Positions 23,001-36,300 of a stretch of DNA of 64,000 nt are shown here, in pieces. Made by a program: the position numbers and the translations under genes. The notes under the pieces are model-generated. The model was not told the origin of the DNA. It worked only from the letters and a program-made list of their open reading frames with translations, and made no database searches. The stretch covers positions 8,225,147 through 8,289,146 of the forward strand of contig CM037470.1 of assembly GCA_021014325.1 (NCBI GenBank), written 5' to 3'. Each line of letters begins with the position of its first letter. The stretch's first letter is position 1. Source of the stretch: Plazaster borealis (Eukaryota; Echinodermata; Asteroidea; Forcipulatida; Labidiasteridae).

Positions 23001-26000
23001 CTTTGAAAAAAAATTGTCTCTAAACCTGCTCTGATTGAACCAGTAGCTTCAGCACACCCATGTTTCTTATTACAGAATTAATCTCAGAGCATTCTGAGCA
23101 CTTTGAAAACATTTTGTCTCCAAACCTCCTCAGATTGAACCAATAGCTTCAGCACACCCATGTTTCTTATTACAGAATTAATCTCAGAGCATTCTGAGGC
23201 ACTTTGAAAAAAAAGTGTTTCCAAACGCGCTGAGATTGAACAAGTAGCTTCAGCACACCCATGTTTCTTAGTAGACAATTAATCTCAGAGCATTCTGAGC
23301 ACTTTGAAAAAAAATTGTTTCCAAACGCGCTGAGATTGAACCAGTAGCTTCAGCACACCCATGATTCTTAGAAGACAATTAATCTCAGAGCATTCTGAGC
23401 ACTTTGAAAAAATTTTGTATCAAAACCGGCTGTGATTGAACCAGTAGCTTCAGCACACCCATGTTTCTTATTACAGAATTAATCTCAGAGCATTCTGAGC
23501 ACTTTGAAAAAAATTGTTTCCAAACGCGCTGAGATTGAACAAGTAGCTTCAGCACACCCATGTTTCTTATTACAGAATTAATCTCAGAGCATTCTGAGCA
23601 CTTTGAAAACATTTTGTCTCTAAACCTGCTCAGATTGAACCAGTAGCTTCAGCACACCCATGTTTCTTATTACAGAATTAATCTCAGAGCATTCTGATCA
23701 CTTTGAAACAATATTGTCTCCAAACTTGCTCAGATTGAACCAGTAGCTTCAGCACACCCATGTTTCTTATTACAGAATTAATCTCAGAGCATTCTGAGCA
23801 CTTTGAAAAAAAAAAGTGTTTCCAAACGCGCTGAGATTGAACAAGTAGCTTCAGCACACCCATGTTTCTTAGTAGACAATTAATCTCAGAGCATTCTGAG
23901 CACTTTGAAAAAAAAGTGTTTCCAAACGCGCTGGGATTGAACCAGTAGCTTCAGCACACCCATGTTTCTTATTACAGAATTAATCTCAGAGCATCCTGAG
24001 CACTTTGAAAACATTTTGTCTCCAAACCTGCTCGGATTGAACCAATAGCTTCAGCACACCCATGTTTCTTATTACAGAATTAATCTCAGAGCATTCTGAG
24101 GCACTTTGAAAAAAAAAGTGTTTCCAAACGCGCTGAGATTGAACAAGTAGCTTCAGCACACCCATGTTTCTTAGTAGACAATTAATCTCAGAGCATTCTG
24201 AGCACTTTGAAAAAAATTGTTTCCAAACGCGCTGAGATTGAACAAGTAGCTTCAGCACACCCATGTTTCTTATTACAGAATTAATCTCAGAGCAATCTGA
24301 GCACTTTGAAAATTTTTGTCTCCAAACCTGCTCAGATTGAACCAGTAGCTTCAGCACACCCATGTTTCTTATTACAGAATTAATCTCAGAGCATTCTGAG
24401 CACTTTGAAAAAAAAATGTTTCAAAACGCGCTGGGATTGAACCAGTAGCTTCAGCACACCCATGTTTCTTATTACAGAATTAATCTCAGAGCATTCTGAG
24501 CACTTTGAAAAAAAATTGTTTCCAAACGCGCTGAGATTGAACAAGTAGCTTCAGCACACCCATGATTCTTAGAAGACAATTAATCTCGGAGCATTCTGAG
24601 CACTTTAAAAAAAAGTGTTTCGAAACGCGCTGGGATTGAACCAGTAGCTTCAGCACACCCATGATTCTTAGAAGACAATTAATCTCAGAGCATCCTGAGC
24701 ACTTTAAAGAAAAAGTGTTTCCAAACGCGCTGAGATTGAACCAGTAACTTCAGCACACCCATGTTTCTTATTACAGAATTAATCTCAAAGCATTCTGAGC
24801 ACTTTGAAAAAAAATTGTTTCCAAACGCACTGAGATTGAACAAGTAGCTTCAGCACTCCCATGTTTCTTAATACAGAATTAATCTCAGAGCATTCGGAGC
24901 ACTTTGAAAAAAAATTGTCTCTAAACCTGCTCTGATTGAACCAGTAGCTTCAGCACACCCATGTTTCTTATTACAGAATTAATCTCAGAGCATTGTGAGC
25001 ACTTTGAAAACATTTTGTCTCCAAACCTGCTCAGATTGAACCAGTAGCTTCAGCACACCCATGTTTCTCAATACAGAATTAATCTCAGAGCATTCTGATC
25101 ACTTTGAATTTTTTTTGTCTCCAAATCTGCTCTGATTGAACCAGTAGCTTCAGCACACCCATGTTTCTTATTACAGAATTAATCTCAGAGCATTCTGAGC
25201 ACTTTGAAAAAAAATTGTTTCCAAACCCGCTGAGATTGAACAAGTAGCATCAGCACACCCATGTTTCTTAGTAGACAATTAATCTCAGAGCATTCTGAGC
25301 ACTTTGAAAAAAAAGTGTTTCAAAACGCGCTGGGATTGAACCAGTAGCTTCAGCACACCCATGTTTCTTATTACAGAATTAATCTCAGAGCATTCTGAGC
25401 ACTTTGAAAAAAAATTGTTTCCAAACGCGCTGAGATTGAACAAGTAGCTTCAGCACACCCATGTTTCTTAGTAGACAATTAATCTCAGAGCATTCTGAGC
25501 ACTTTGAAAAATTTTTTTCTCCAAACCTGCTCAGATTGAACCAGTAGCTTCAGCACACCCATGTTTCTTATTACAGAATTAATCTCAGAGCATTCTGAGC
25601 ACTTTGAAAACATTTTGTCTCCAAACCTCCTCAGATTGAACCAATAGCTTCAGCACACCCATGTTTCTTATTACAGAATTAATCTCAGAGCATTCTGAGG
25701 CACTTTGAAAAAAAAAATTGTTTCCAAACGCGCTGAGATTGAACAAGTAGGTTCAGCACAACCACGTTTCTTATTACAGAATTAATCTCAGAGCATTCTG
25801 AGCACTTTGAAAAAAAATTGTTTCCAAACGCGCTGAGATTGAACAAGTAGCTTCAGCACACCCATGTTTCTTATTACAGAATTAATCTCAGAGCATTCTG
25901 AGCACTTTGAAAAAAAATTGTTTCCAAACGCGCTGGGATTGAACCAGTAGCTTCAGCACACCCATGTTTCTTATTACAGAATTAATCTCAGAGCATTGTG

Positions 26001-29000
26001 AGCACTTTGAAAACATTTTGTCTCCAAACCTGCTCAGATTGAACCAGTAGCTTCAGCACACCCATGTTTGTTGGTACAGAATTAATCTCAGAGCATTCTG
26101 AGCACTTTGAAAAAACGTGTTTCCAAACGCGCTGGGATTGAACCAGTAGCTTCAGCACACCCATGTTTCTTATTACAGAATTAATCTCAGAGCATTCTGA
26201 GCACTTTGAAAAAAAAATTGTTTCCAAACGCGCTGAGATTGAACAAGTAGCTTCAGCACACCCATGTTTCTTATTACAGAATTAATCTCAGAGCATCCTG
26301 AGCACTTTGAAAAAAAATTGTTTCCAAACGCACTGAGATTGAACAAGTAGCTTCAGCACACCCATGTTTCTTAGTAGACAATTAATCTCAGAGCATTCTG
26401 AGCACTTTGAAAAAATTTTTTCTCCAAACCTGCTCAGATTGAACCAGTAGCTTCAGCACACCCATGTTTCTTATTACAGAATTAATCTCAGAGCATTCTG
26501 AGCACTTTGAAAACATTTTGTCTCCAAACCTGCTCAGATTGAACCAGTAGCTTCAGCACACCCATGTTTCTTATTACAGAATTAATCTCAGAGTATTCTG
26601 AGCACTTTGAAAAAAAAGTGTTTCCAAACGCGCTGGGATTGAACCAGTAGCTTCAGCACACCCATGTTTCTTATTACAGAATTAATCTCAGAGCATTCTG
26701 AGCACTTTAAAATTTTTTTGTCTGCAAACCTGCTCTGATTGAACCAGTAACTTCAGCACACCCATGTTTCTTATTACAGAATTAATCTCAGAGCATTCTA
26801 AACACTTTGAAAAAAATTTGTCTCAAAACGCGCTGGGATTGAACCAGTAGCTTCAGCACACCCATGTTTCATATTACAGAATTAATCTCAGAGCATTCTG
26901 AGCACTTTGAAAAAAAATTGTTTCAAAACGCGCTGGGATTGAACCAGTAGCTTCAGCACACCCATGTTTCTTATTACAGAATTAATCTCAGAGCATTCTG
27001 AGCACTTTGAAAACATTTTGTCTCCAAACCTCCTCAGATTGAACCAATAGCTTCAGCACACCCATGTTTCTTATTACAGAATTAATCTCAGAGCATTCTG
27101 AGCACTTTGAAAAAAAAGTGTTTCCAAACGCGCTGGGATTGAACCAGTAGCTTCAGCACACCCATGTTTCTTATTACAGAATTAATCTCAGAGCATTCTG
27201 AGCACTTTGAAAAAAAATTGTTTCCAAACGCGCTGAGATTGAACAAGTAGCTTCAGCACACCCATGTTTCTTAGTAGACAATAAATCTCAGAGCATTCTG
27301 AGCACTTTGAAAAATTTTTTTCTCCAAACCTGCTCAGATTGAACCAGTAGCTTCAGCACACCCATGTTTCTTATTACAGAATTAATCTCAGAGCATTCTG
27401 AGCACTTTGAAAACATTTTGTCTCCAAACCTGCTCAGATTGAACCAGTAGCTTCAGCACACCCATGTTTCTTATTACAGAATTAATCTCAGAGCATTCTG
27501 AGCACTTTGAAAAAAAAGTGTTTCCAAACGCGCTGGGATTGAACAAGTAGCTTCAGCACAACCATGTTTCTTATTACAGAATTAATCTCAGAGCATTCTG
27601 AGCACTTTGAAAAAAATTTGTCTCCAAACCTGCTCTGATTGAACCAGTAGCTTCAGCACACCCATGTTTCTTATTACAGAATTAATCTCAGAGCATTCTG
27701 AGCACTTTGAAAATTTTTTGTCTCCAAACCTGCTCTGATTGAACCAGTAACTTCAGCACACCCATGTTTCTTATTACAGAATTAATCTCAGAGCATTCTG
27801 AGAAATTTCAATTAATTTTGTATCCATACGTTCTGAGATTGAACAAGTAGCTTCAGCACACCCATGTTTCTTATTACAGAATTATTCTCAGAGCATTCTG
27901 AGCACTTTGAAAAAAAATTGTTTCCAAACGCGCTTGGATTGAACAAGTAGCTTCAGCACAACCATGTTTCTTATTACAGAATTAATCTCAGAGCATTCTG
28001 AGCACTTTGAAAAAAAATTGTCTCTAAACCTGCTCAGATTGAACCATTAGCATCAGCACTCCCATGTTTCTTTATACAGAATTAATCTCAGAGCATTCGG
28101 AGCACTTTGAAAAAAATTGTTTCCAAACCCGCTGAGATTGAACCAGTAGCTTCAGCACACCCATGTTTCTTATTACAGAATTAATCTCAGAGCATTCTGA
28201 GCACTTTGAAAACATTTTGTCTCCAAACCTGCTCAGATTGAACCAGTAGCTTCAGCACACCCATGTTTCTTATTACAGAATTAATCTCAGAGCATTCTGA
28301 GGCACTTTGAAAAAAACGTGTTTCCAAACGCGCTGGGATTGAACCAGTAGCTTCAGCACACTTTAGTAGACAATTAATCTCAGAGCATTCTGAGCACTTT
28401 GAAAAAAAATTGTTTCCAAACGCGCTGGGATTGAACCAGTAGCTTCAGCACACCCATGTTTCTTAGAAGACAATTAATCTCGGAGCATTCTGAGCACTTT
28501 AAAAAAAGATTTTTCGAAACGCGCTGGGATTGAACCAGTAGCTTCAGCACACCCATGTTTCTTATTACAGAATTAATCTCAGAGCATTCTGAGCACTTTG
28601 AAAAAAATTGTTTCCAAACGCGCTGGGATTGAACCAGTAGCTTCAGTACACCCATGTTTCTTAATACAGAATTAATCTCAGAGCATTCTGAGCACTTTGA
28701 AAAAATTTTTCTCTAAACCTGCTCAGATTGAACCAGTAGCTTCAGCACACCCATGTTTCTTATTACAGAATTAATCTCAGAGCATCCTGAGCACTTTGAA
28801 AAAAATTGTTCCAAACGCGCTGAGATTGAACAAGTAGCATCAGCACACCCATGTTTCTTATTACAGAATTAATCTCAGAGCATTCTGAGCACTTTGAAAA
28901 AAGAAAGTCTCCAAACCAGCACAGATAGAACCACTAGCTTGAGCACACCCATGTTTCTTATTACAGAATTAATCTCAGAGCATTCTGAGCACTTTGAAAA

Positions 29001-29760
29001 AAAGTGTCTCGAAACCCGCTGCGATTGAACCATTAGCTTCAGCACACCCATGTTTCTTAGTAGACAATTAATCTCAGAGCATTCTGAGCACTTTAAAAAA
29101 AAAGTGTTTCCAAACGCGCTGGGATTGAACCAGTAGCTTCAGCACACCCATGTTTCTTATTACAGAATTAATCTCAGAGCATTCTGAGCACTTTGAAAAA
29201 AAAATTGTTTCCTAACGCGCTGAGATTGAACAAGTAGCTTCAGCACTCCCATGTTTCTTATTACAGAATTAATCTCAAAGCATTCTGAGCACTTTGAAAA
29301 AAAAATTGTTTCCAAACGCACTGAGATTGAACAAGTAGCTTCAGCACTCCCATGTTTCTTATTACAGAATTAATCTCAGAGCATTCTGAGGCACTTTGAA
29401 AAAAAAGTGTTTCCAAACGCGCTGGGATTGAACCAGTAGCTTCAGCACACCCATGTTTCTTATTACAGAATTAATCTCAGAGCATCCTGAGCACTTTGAA
29501 AAAAAGTTGTCTCTAAACCTTCTCTGATTGAACAAGTAGCTTCAGCACACCCATGTTTCTTATTACAGAATTAATCTCAGAGCATTGTGAGCACTTTGAA
29601 AAAAAATTGTTTCCAAACGCGCTGAGATTGAACCAGTATCTTCAGCACACCCATGTTTCTTATTACAGAATTAATCTCAGAGCATTCTGAGCACTTTGAA
29701 AAAATATTGTCACCAACCGGTCTTAGATTGAACCAGTAGCTTCAGCACACCCATGTTTCT

Positions 29761-30360
29761 TATTACAGAATTATTCTCAGTGTATTGTGAGGAGTTTTTA
29801 AATTTTGTGTTTCCAAACGAGCTGGGATTGAACCAGATGCTTCAGCACACCCATGTTTCTTATTACAGAATTAATCTCAGAGCATTCTGAGCACTTTGAA
29901 AAAATTTTGTTTCCAAACCTGCTGTGATTGAACCAGTAGCTTCAGCACACCCATGTTTCTTATTACAGAATTAATCTCAGAGCATTCTGAGCACTTTGAA
30001 AACATTTTGTCTCCAAACCTGCTCAGATTGAACCAGTAGCTTCAGCACACCCATGTTTCTTATTACATTATTAATCTAAGAGCTTTCTGTGAACTTGTAT
30101 TTATAAGTGTCTCGTTAAGCGCTGGGATTGAACCAGTAGCTTCAGCACACCCATGTTTCTTATTACAGAATTAATCTCAGAGCATTCTGAGCACTTTGAA
30201 AAAATTTTGTCTCAAAACCTCCTCAGATTGAACAAGTAGCTTCAGCACACCCATGTTTCTTATTACAGAATTAATCTCAGAGCATTCTGAGCTCTTTGAA
30301 TAATTTTTGTGTCCACACGCGCTGTGATTGAACCAGTAGCTTCAGCACACACATGTTTCT
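29761..30360. repeat. Island of diverged satellite monomers
   Basis: Several units here differ far more than their neighbours: around 29770-29825 (ATTCTCAGTGTATTGTGAGG), 30067-30125 (ACATTATTAATCTAAGAGC, TATTTATAAGTGTC) and 30290-30320. Near-consensus monomers lie between them. Similar odd units lie at 27790-27850 and 35860-36000. Confidence 0.75.
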
Positions 30361-33300
30361 TATTACAGAATTAATCTCAGAGCATTCTGAGCACTTTGAA
30401 AAAAAATTGTTTCCAAACGCGCTGGGATTGAACCAGTAGCTTCAGCACACCCATGTTTCTTATTACAGAATTAATCTCAGAGCATTCTGAGCACTTTGAA
30501 AAAAAATTGTTTCCAAACGCGCTGAGATTGAACAAGTAGCTTCAGCACACCCATGTTTCTTATTACAGAATTAATCTCAGAGCATTCTGAGCACTTTGAA
30601 AAAAAATTGTTTCCAAACGCGCTGAGATTGAACCAGTAGCTTCAGCACACCCATGTTTCTTATTACAGAATTAATCTCAGAGCATTGTGAGCACTTTGAA
30701 AACATTTTGTCTCCAAACCTGCTCAGATTGAACCAGTAGCTTCAGCACACCCATGTTTCTTATTACAGAATTAATCTCAGAGCATTCTGAGCACTTTAAA
30801 AAAAAGTGTTTCCAAACGCGCTGGGATTGAACCAGTAGCTTCAGCACACCCATGTTTCTTATTACAGAATTAATCTCAGAGCATTCTGAGCACTTTGAAA
30901 AAAAATTGTTTCCAAACGCGCTGAGATTGAACAAGTAGCTTCAGCACACCCATGTTTCTTATTACAGAATTAATCTCAGAGCATTGTGAGCACTTTGAAA
31001 ACATTTTGTCTCTAAACCTGCTCAGATTGAACCAGTAGCTTCAGCACACCCATGTTTCTTATTACAGAATTAATCTCAGAGTATTCTGAGCACTTTGAAA
31101 AAAAAGTGTTTCCAAACGCGCTGGGATTGAACCAGAGGCTTCAGCACACCCATGTTTCTTATTACAGAATTATTCTCAGAGCATTCTGAGCACTTTGAAA
31201 AAAAATTGTTTCCAAACGCGCTGAGATTGAACAAGTAGCTTCAGCACTCCCATGTTTCTTATTACAGAATTAATCTCAGAGCATTCTGAGGCACTTTGAA
31301 AGTTTTTTTCTCCAAACCTGCTCAGATTGAACCAGTAGCTTCATCACACTCATGTTTCTTATTACAGAATTAATCTCAGAGCATTCTGAGGCACTTTAAA
31401 AAAAAGTGTTTCGAAACGCGCTGGGATTGAACCTGTAGCTTCAGCACACCCATGTTTCTTATTATAGAATTAATCTCAGAGCATTCTGAGCACTTTGAAA
31501 AAAATTGTTTCCAAACGCGCTTGGATTGAACCAGTAACTTCAGCACACCCATGTTTCTTATTACAGAATTAATCTCAGAGCATTCTGAGCACTTTAAAAA
31601 AAAAGTGTTTCCAAACGCGCTGGGATTGAACCAGTAGCTTCAGCACACCCATGTTTCTTATTACAGAATTAATCTCAGATCATTCTGAGCACTTTGAAAA
31701 AATTCTTTTCTCCAAACCTGCTCAGATTGAACCAGTTGCTTCAGCACACCCATGTTTCTTATTACAGAATTAATCTCAGAGCATTCTGAGCACTTTAAAA
31801 AAAAAGTGTTTCCAAACGCGCTGGGATTGAACCAGTAGCTTCAGCACACCCATGTTTCTTATTACAGAATTAATCTCAGAGCATTCTGAGCACTTTGAAA
31901 AAAATTGTTTCCAAACGCGCTGAGATTGAACAAGTAGCTTCAGCACACCCATGTTTCTTATTACAGAATTAATCTAAGAGCATTCTGAGCACTTTGAAAA
32001 CATTTTGTCTCCAAACCTGCTCAGATTGAACCATTAGCTTCAGCACACCCATGTTTCATATTACAGAATTAATCTCAGAGCATTCTGAGCACTTTGAAAA
32101 AAGTGTTTCCAAACGCGCTGAGATTGAACCAGTAGCATCAGCACACCCATGTTTCTTATTACAGAATTAATCTCAGAGCATTCTGAGCACTTTGAAAAAA
32201 AATTGTTTCCAAACGCGCTGAGATTGAACCAGTAGCTTCAGCACACCCATGTTTCTTATTACAGAATTAATCTCAGAGCATTCTGAGCACTTTGAAAAAA
32301 AATTGTCTCTAAACCTGCTCAGATTGAACCAGTAGCTTCAGCACTCCCATGTTTCTTAATACAGAATTAATCTCAGAGCATTCGGAGCACTTTGAAAGTT
32401 TTTTTTCTCCAAACCTGCTCAGATTGAACCAGTAGCTTCATCACACTCATGTTTCTTATTACAGAATTAATCTCAGAGCATTCTGAGGCACTTTGAAAAA
32501 AAAGTGTTTCCAAACGCGCTGGGATTGAACCAGTAGCTTCAGCACACCCATGTTTCTTATTACAGAATTAATCTCAGAGCATCCTGAGCACTTTGAAAAC
32601 ATTTTGTCTCCAAACCTGCTCGGATTGAACCGGTAGCTTCAGCACACCCATGTTTCTTAGTAGACAATTAATCTCAGAGCATTCTGAGCACTTTGAAAAA
32701 AAAAGTGTTTCCAAACGCGCTTGGATTGAACAAGTAGCTTCAGCACAACCATGTTTCTTATTACAGAATTAATCTCAGAGCATTCTGAGCACTTTGAAAA
32801 GAAATTGTCTCTAAACCTGCTCAGATTGAACCATTAGCTTCAGCACACCCATGTTTCTTATTACAGAATTAATCTCAGAGCATTCTGAGCACTTTGAAAA
32901 AAAAATTGTTTCCTAACGCGCTGAGATTGAACCAGTAGCTTCAGCACTCCCATGTTTCTTATTACAGAATTAATCTCAAAGCATTCTGAGCACTTTGAAA
33001 ATTTTTGTCTCCAAACCTGCTCAGATTGAACCAGTAGCTTCAGCACACCCATGTTTCTTATTACAGAATTAATCTCAGAGCATTCTGAGCACTTTGAAAA
33101 AAAATTGTTTCCAAACGCGCTGAGATTGAACAAGTAGCTTCAGCACACCCATGTTTCTTATTACAGAATTAATCTCAGAGCATTCTGAGCACTTTGAAAA
33201 ATTTTTTTCTCCAAACCTGCTCAGATTGAACCAGTAGCTTCAGCACACCCATGTTTCTTATTACAGAATTAATCTCAGAGTATTCTGAGCACTTTGAAAA

Positions 33301-36300
33301 AAAAGTGTTTCCAAACGCGCTGGGATTGAACCAGTAGCTTCAGCACACCCATGTTTCTTATTACAGAATTAATCTCAGAGCATTCTGAGCACTTTGAAAA
33401 AAAATTGTTTCCAAACGCGCTGAGATTGAACCAGTAGCTTCAGCACACCCATGTTTCTTATTACAGAATTAATCTCAGAGCATTCTGAGCACTTTGAAAA
33501 AAAAGTGTTTCCAAACGCGCTGGGATTGAACCAGTAGCTTCAGCACAACCATGTTTCTTATTACAGAATTAATCTCAGAGCATTCTGAGCACTTTTAAAA
33601 AATTTTTTCTCCAAACCTGCTCAGATTGAACCAGTAGCTTCAGCACACCCATGTTTCTTATTACAGAATTAATCTCAGAGTATTCTGAGCACTTTGAAAA
33701 AAAAGTGTTTCCAAACGAGCTGGGATTGAACCAGAGGCTTCAGCACACCCATGTTTCTTATTACAGAATTATTCTCAGAGCATTCTGAGCACTTTGAAAA
33801 AAATTGTTCCAAACGCGCTGAGATTGAACAAGTAGCATCAGCACACCCATGTTTCTTAGTAGACAATTAATCTCAGAGCATCCTGAGCACTTTGAAAACA
33901 TTTTGTCTCCAAACCTGCTCGGATTGAACCGGTAGCTTCAGCACACCCATGTTTCTTAGTAAAGAATTAATCTCAGAGCATTCTGAGCACTTTAAAAAAA
34001 AGTGTTTCGAAACGCGCTGGGATTGAACCAGTAGCTTCAGCACACCCATGTTTCTTATTACAGAATTAATCTCAGAGCATTCTGAGCACTTTGAAAAAAA
34101 ATTGTTTCCAAACGCGCTGAGATTGAACAAGTAGCTTCAGCACACCCATGTTTCTTATTACAGAATTAATCTCAGAGCATTCTGAGCACTTTGAAAAACA
34201 ATTGTCTCCAAACCTGCTCAGATTGAACTAATAGCTTCAGCACACCCATGTTTCTTATTACGGAATTAATCTCAGATCATTCTGAGCACTTTGAAAAAAT
34301 TCTTTTCTCCAAACCTGCTCAGATTGAACCAGTAGCTTCAGCACACCCATGTTTCTTATTACAGAATTAATCTCAGAGCATTGTGAGCACTTTGAAAAAA
34401 AATTGTTTCCAAACGCGCTTGGATTGAACAAGTAGCTTCAGCACAACCATGTTTCTTATTACAGAATTAATCTCAGAGCATTCTGAGCACTTTGAAAAAA
34501 AATTGTCTCTAAACCTGCTCAGATTGAACCATTAGCTTCAGCACACCCATGTTTCTTATTACAGAATTAATCTCAAAGCATTCTGAGCACTTTGAAAAAA
34601 AATTGTTTCCAAACGCACTGAGATTGAACAAGTAGCTTCAGCACAACCATGTTTCTTATTACAGAATTAATCTCAGAGCATTCTGAGCACTTTGAAAAGA
34701 AATTGTCTCTAAACCTGCTCAGATTGAACCATTAGCTTCAGCACACCCATGTTTCTTATTACAGAATTAATCTAAGAGCATTCTGAGCACTTTGAAAAAA
34801 AATTGTTTCCAAACGCGCTGAGATTGAACAAGTAGCTTCAGCACACCCATGTTTCCTATTACAGAATTAATCTCAGAGCATTCTGAGCACTTTGAAAAAT
34901 TCTTTTCTCCAAACCTGCTCAGATTGAACCAGTATCTTCAGCACACCCATGTTTCTTATTACAGAATTAATCTCAGAGCATTCTGAGCATTTTGAAATTT
35001 TTTTTTTCTCCAAACCTGCTCAGATTGAACCAGTAGCTTCAGCACACCCATGTTTCTTATTACAGAATTAATCTCAGAGCATTCTGAGGCACTTTGAAAA
35101 ATTTTTGTCTCCAAACCTGCTCTGATTTGAACCGGTAGCTTCAGCACACCCATGTTTCTTATTACAGAATTAATCTCAGAGCATTCTGAGCACTTTAAAA
35201 AAAAGTGTTTCCAAACGCGCTGGGATTGAACCAGTAGCTTCAGCACACCCATGTTTCTTATTACAGAATTAATCTCAGAGCATTCTGAGAGCACTTTAAA
35301 AAAAAAGTGTTTCCAAACGCGCTGGGATTGAACCAGTAGCTTCAGCACACCCATGTTTCTTAGTAGACAATTAATCTCAGAGCATTCTGAGCATTTTAAA
35401 TAAAAAGTGTTTCCAAACGCGCTGGGATTGAACCAGTAGCTTCAGCACACCCATGTTTCTTATTACAGAATTAATCTCAGAGCATTCTGAGCACTTTGAA
35501 AAAAAAGTGTTTCCAAACGCACTGGGATTGAACCAGTAGCTTCAAGCACACCCATGTTTCTTATTACAGAATTAATCTCAGAGCATCCTGAGCACTTTGA
35601 AAAAATATTGTCTCCAAACCTGCTCAGATTGAACCAGTAGCTTCAGCACACCCATGTTTCTTATTACAGAATTAATCTCAGAGCATTCTGAGCACTTTGA
35701 AAAAAAATTGTTTCCAAACGCGCTGAGATTGAACAAGTAGCTTCAGCACACCCATGTTTCTTATTACAGAATTAATCTCAGAGCATTCTGAGCACATTGA
35801 AAACAACCTGTCTCCAAACTTGCTCAGATTGAACCAGTAGCTTCAGCACACCCATGTTTCTTATGACTGAATTATTGTGAGAGCATCATGAGCACTTAGA
35901 AAAAATTTGTTCCAAACGCGCTGAGATTGAACAAGTATCTTCAGCTCACACATGTTTCTTATTACATTATTAATATCAGAGCATTCTTTTGCACTTTGAA
36001 AAATTTTTGTCTCCAAACCTGCTCAGATTGAACCAGTAGCTTCAGCACTCCCATGTTTCTTATTACAGAATTAATCTCAGAGCATTCTGAGCATTTTAAA
36101 TAAAAAGTGTTTCCAAACGCGCTGGGATTGAACCAGTAGCTTCAGCACACCCATGTTTCTTATTACAGAATTAATCTCAGAGCATTCTGAGCACTTTGAA
36201 AAAAATTGGTGCCAAACGCGCTGCGATTGAACCAGGAGCGTCAGCACACCCATGTTTCTTATTACAGAATTAATCTCAGAGCATTCTGAGCACTTTGAAA

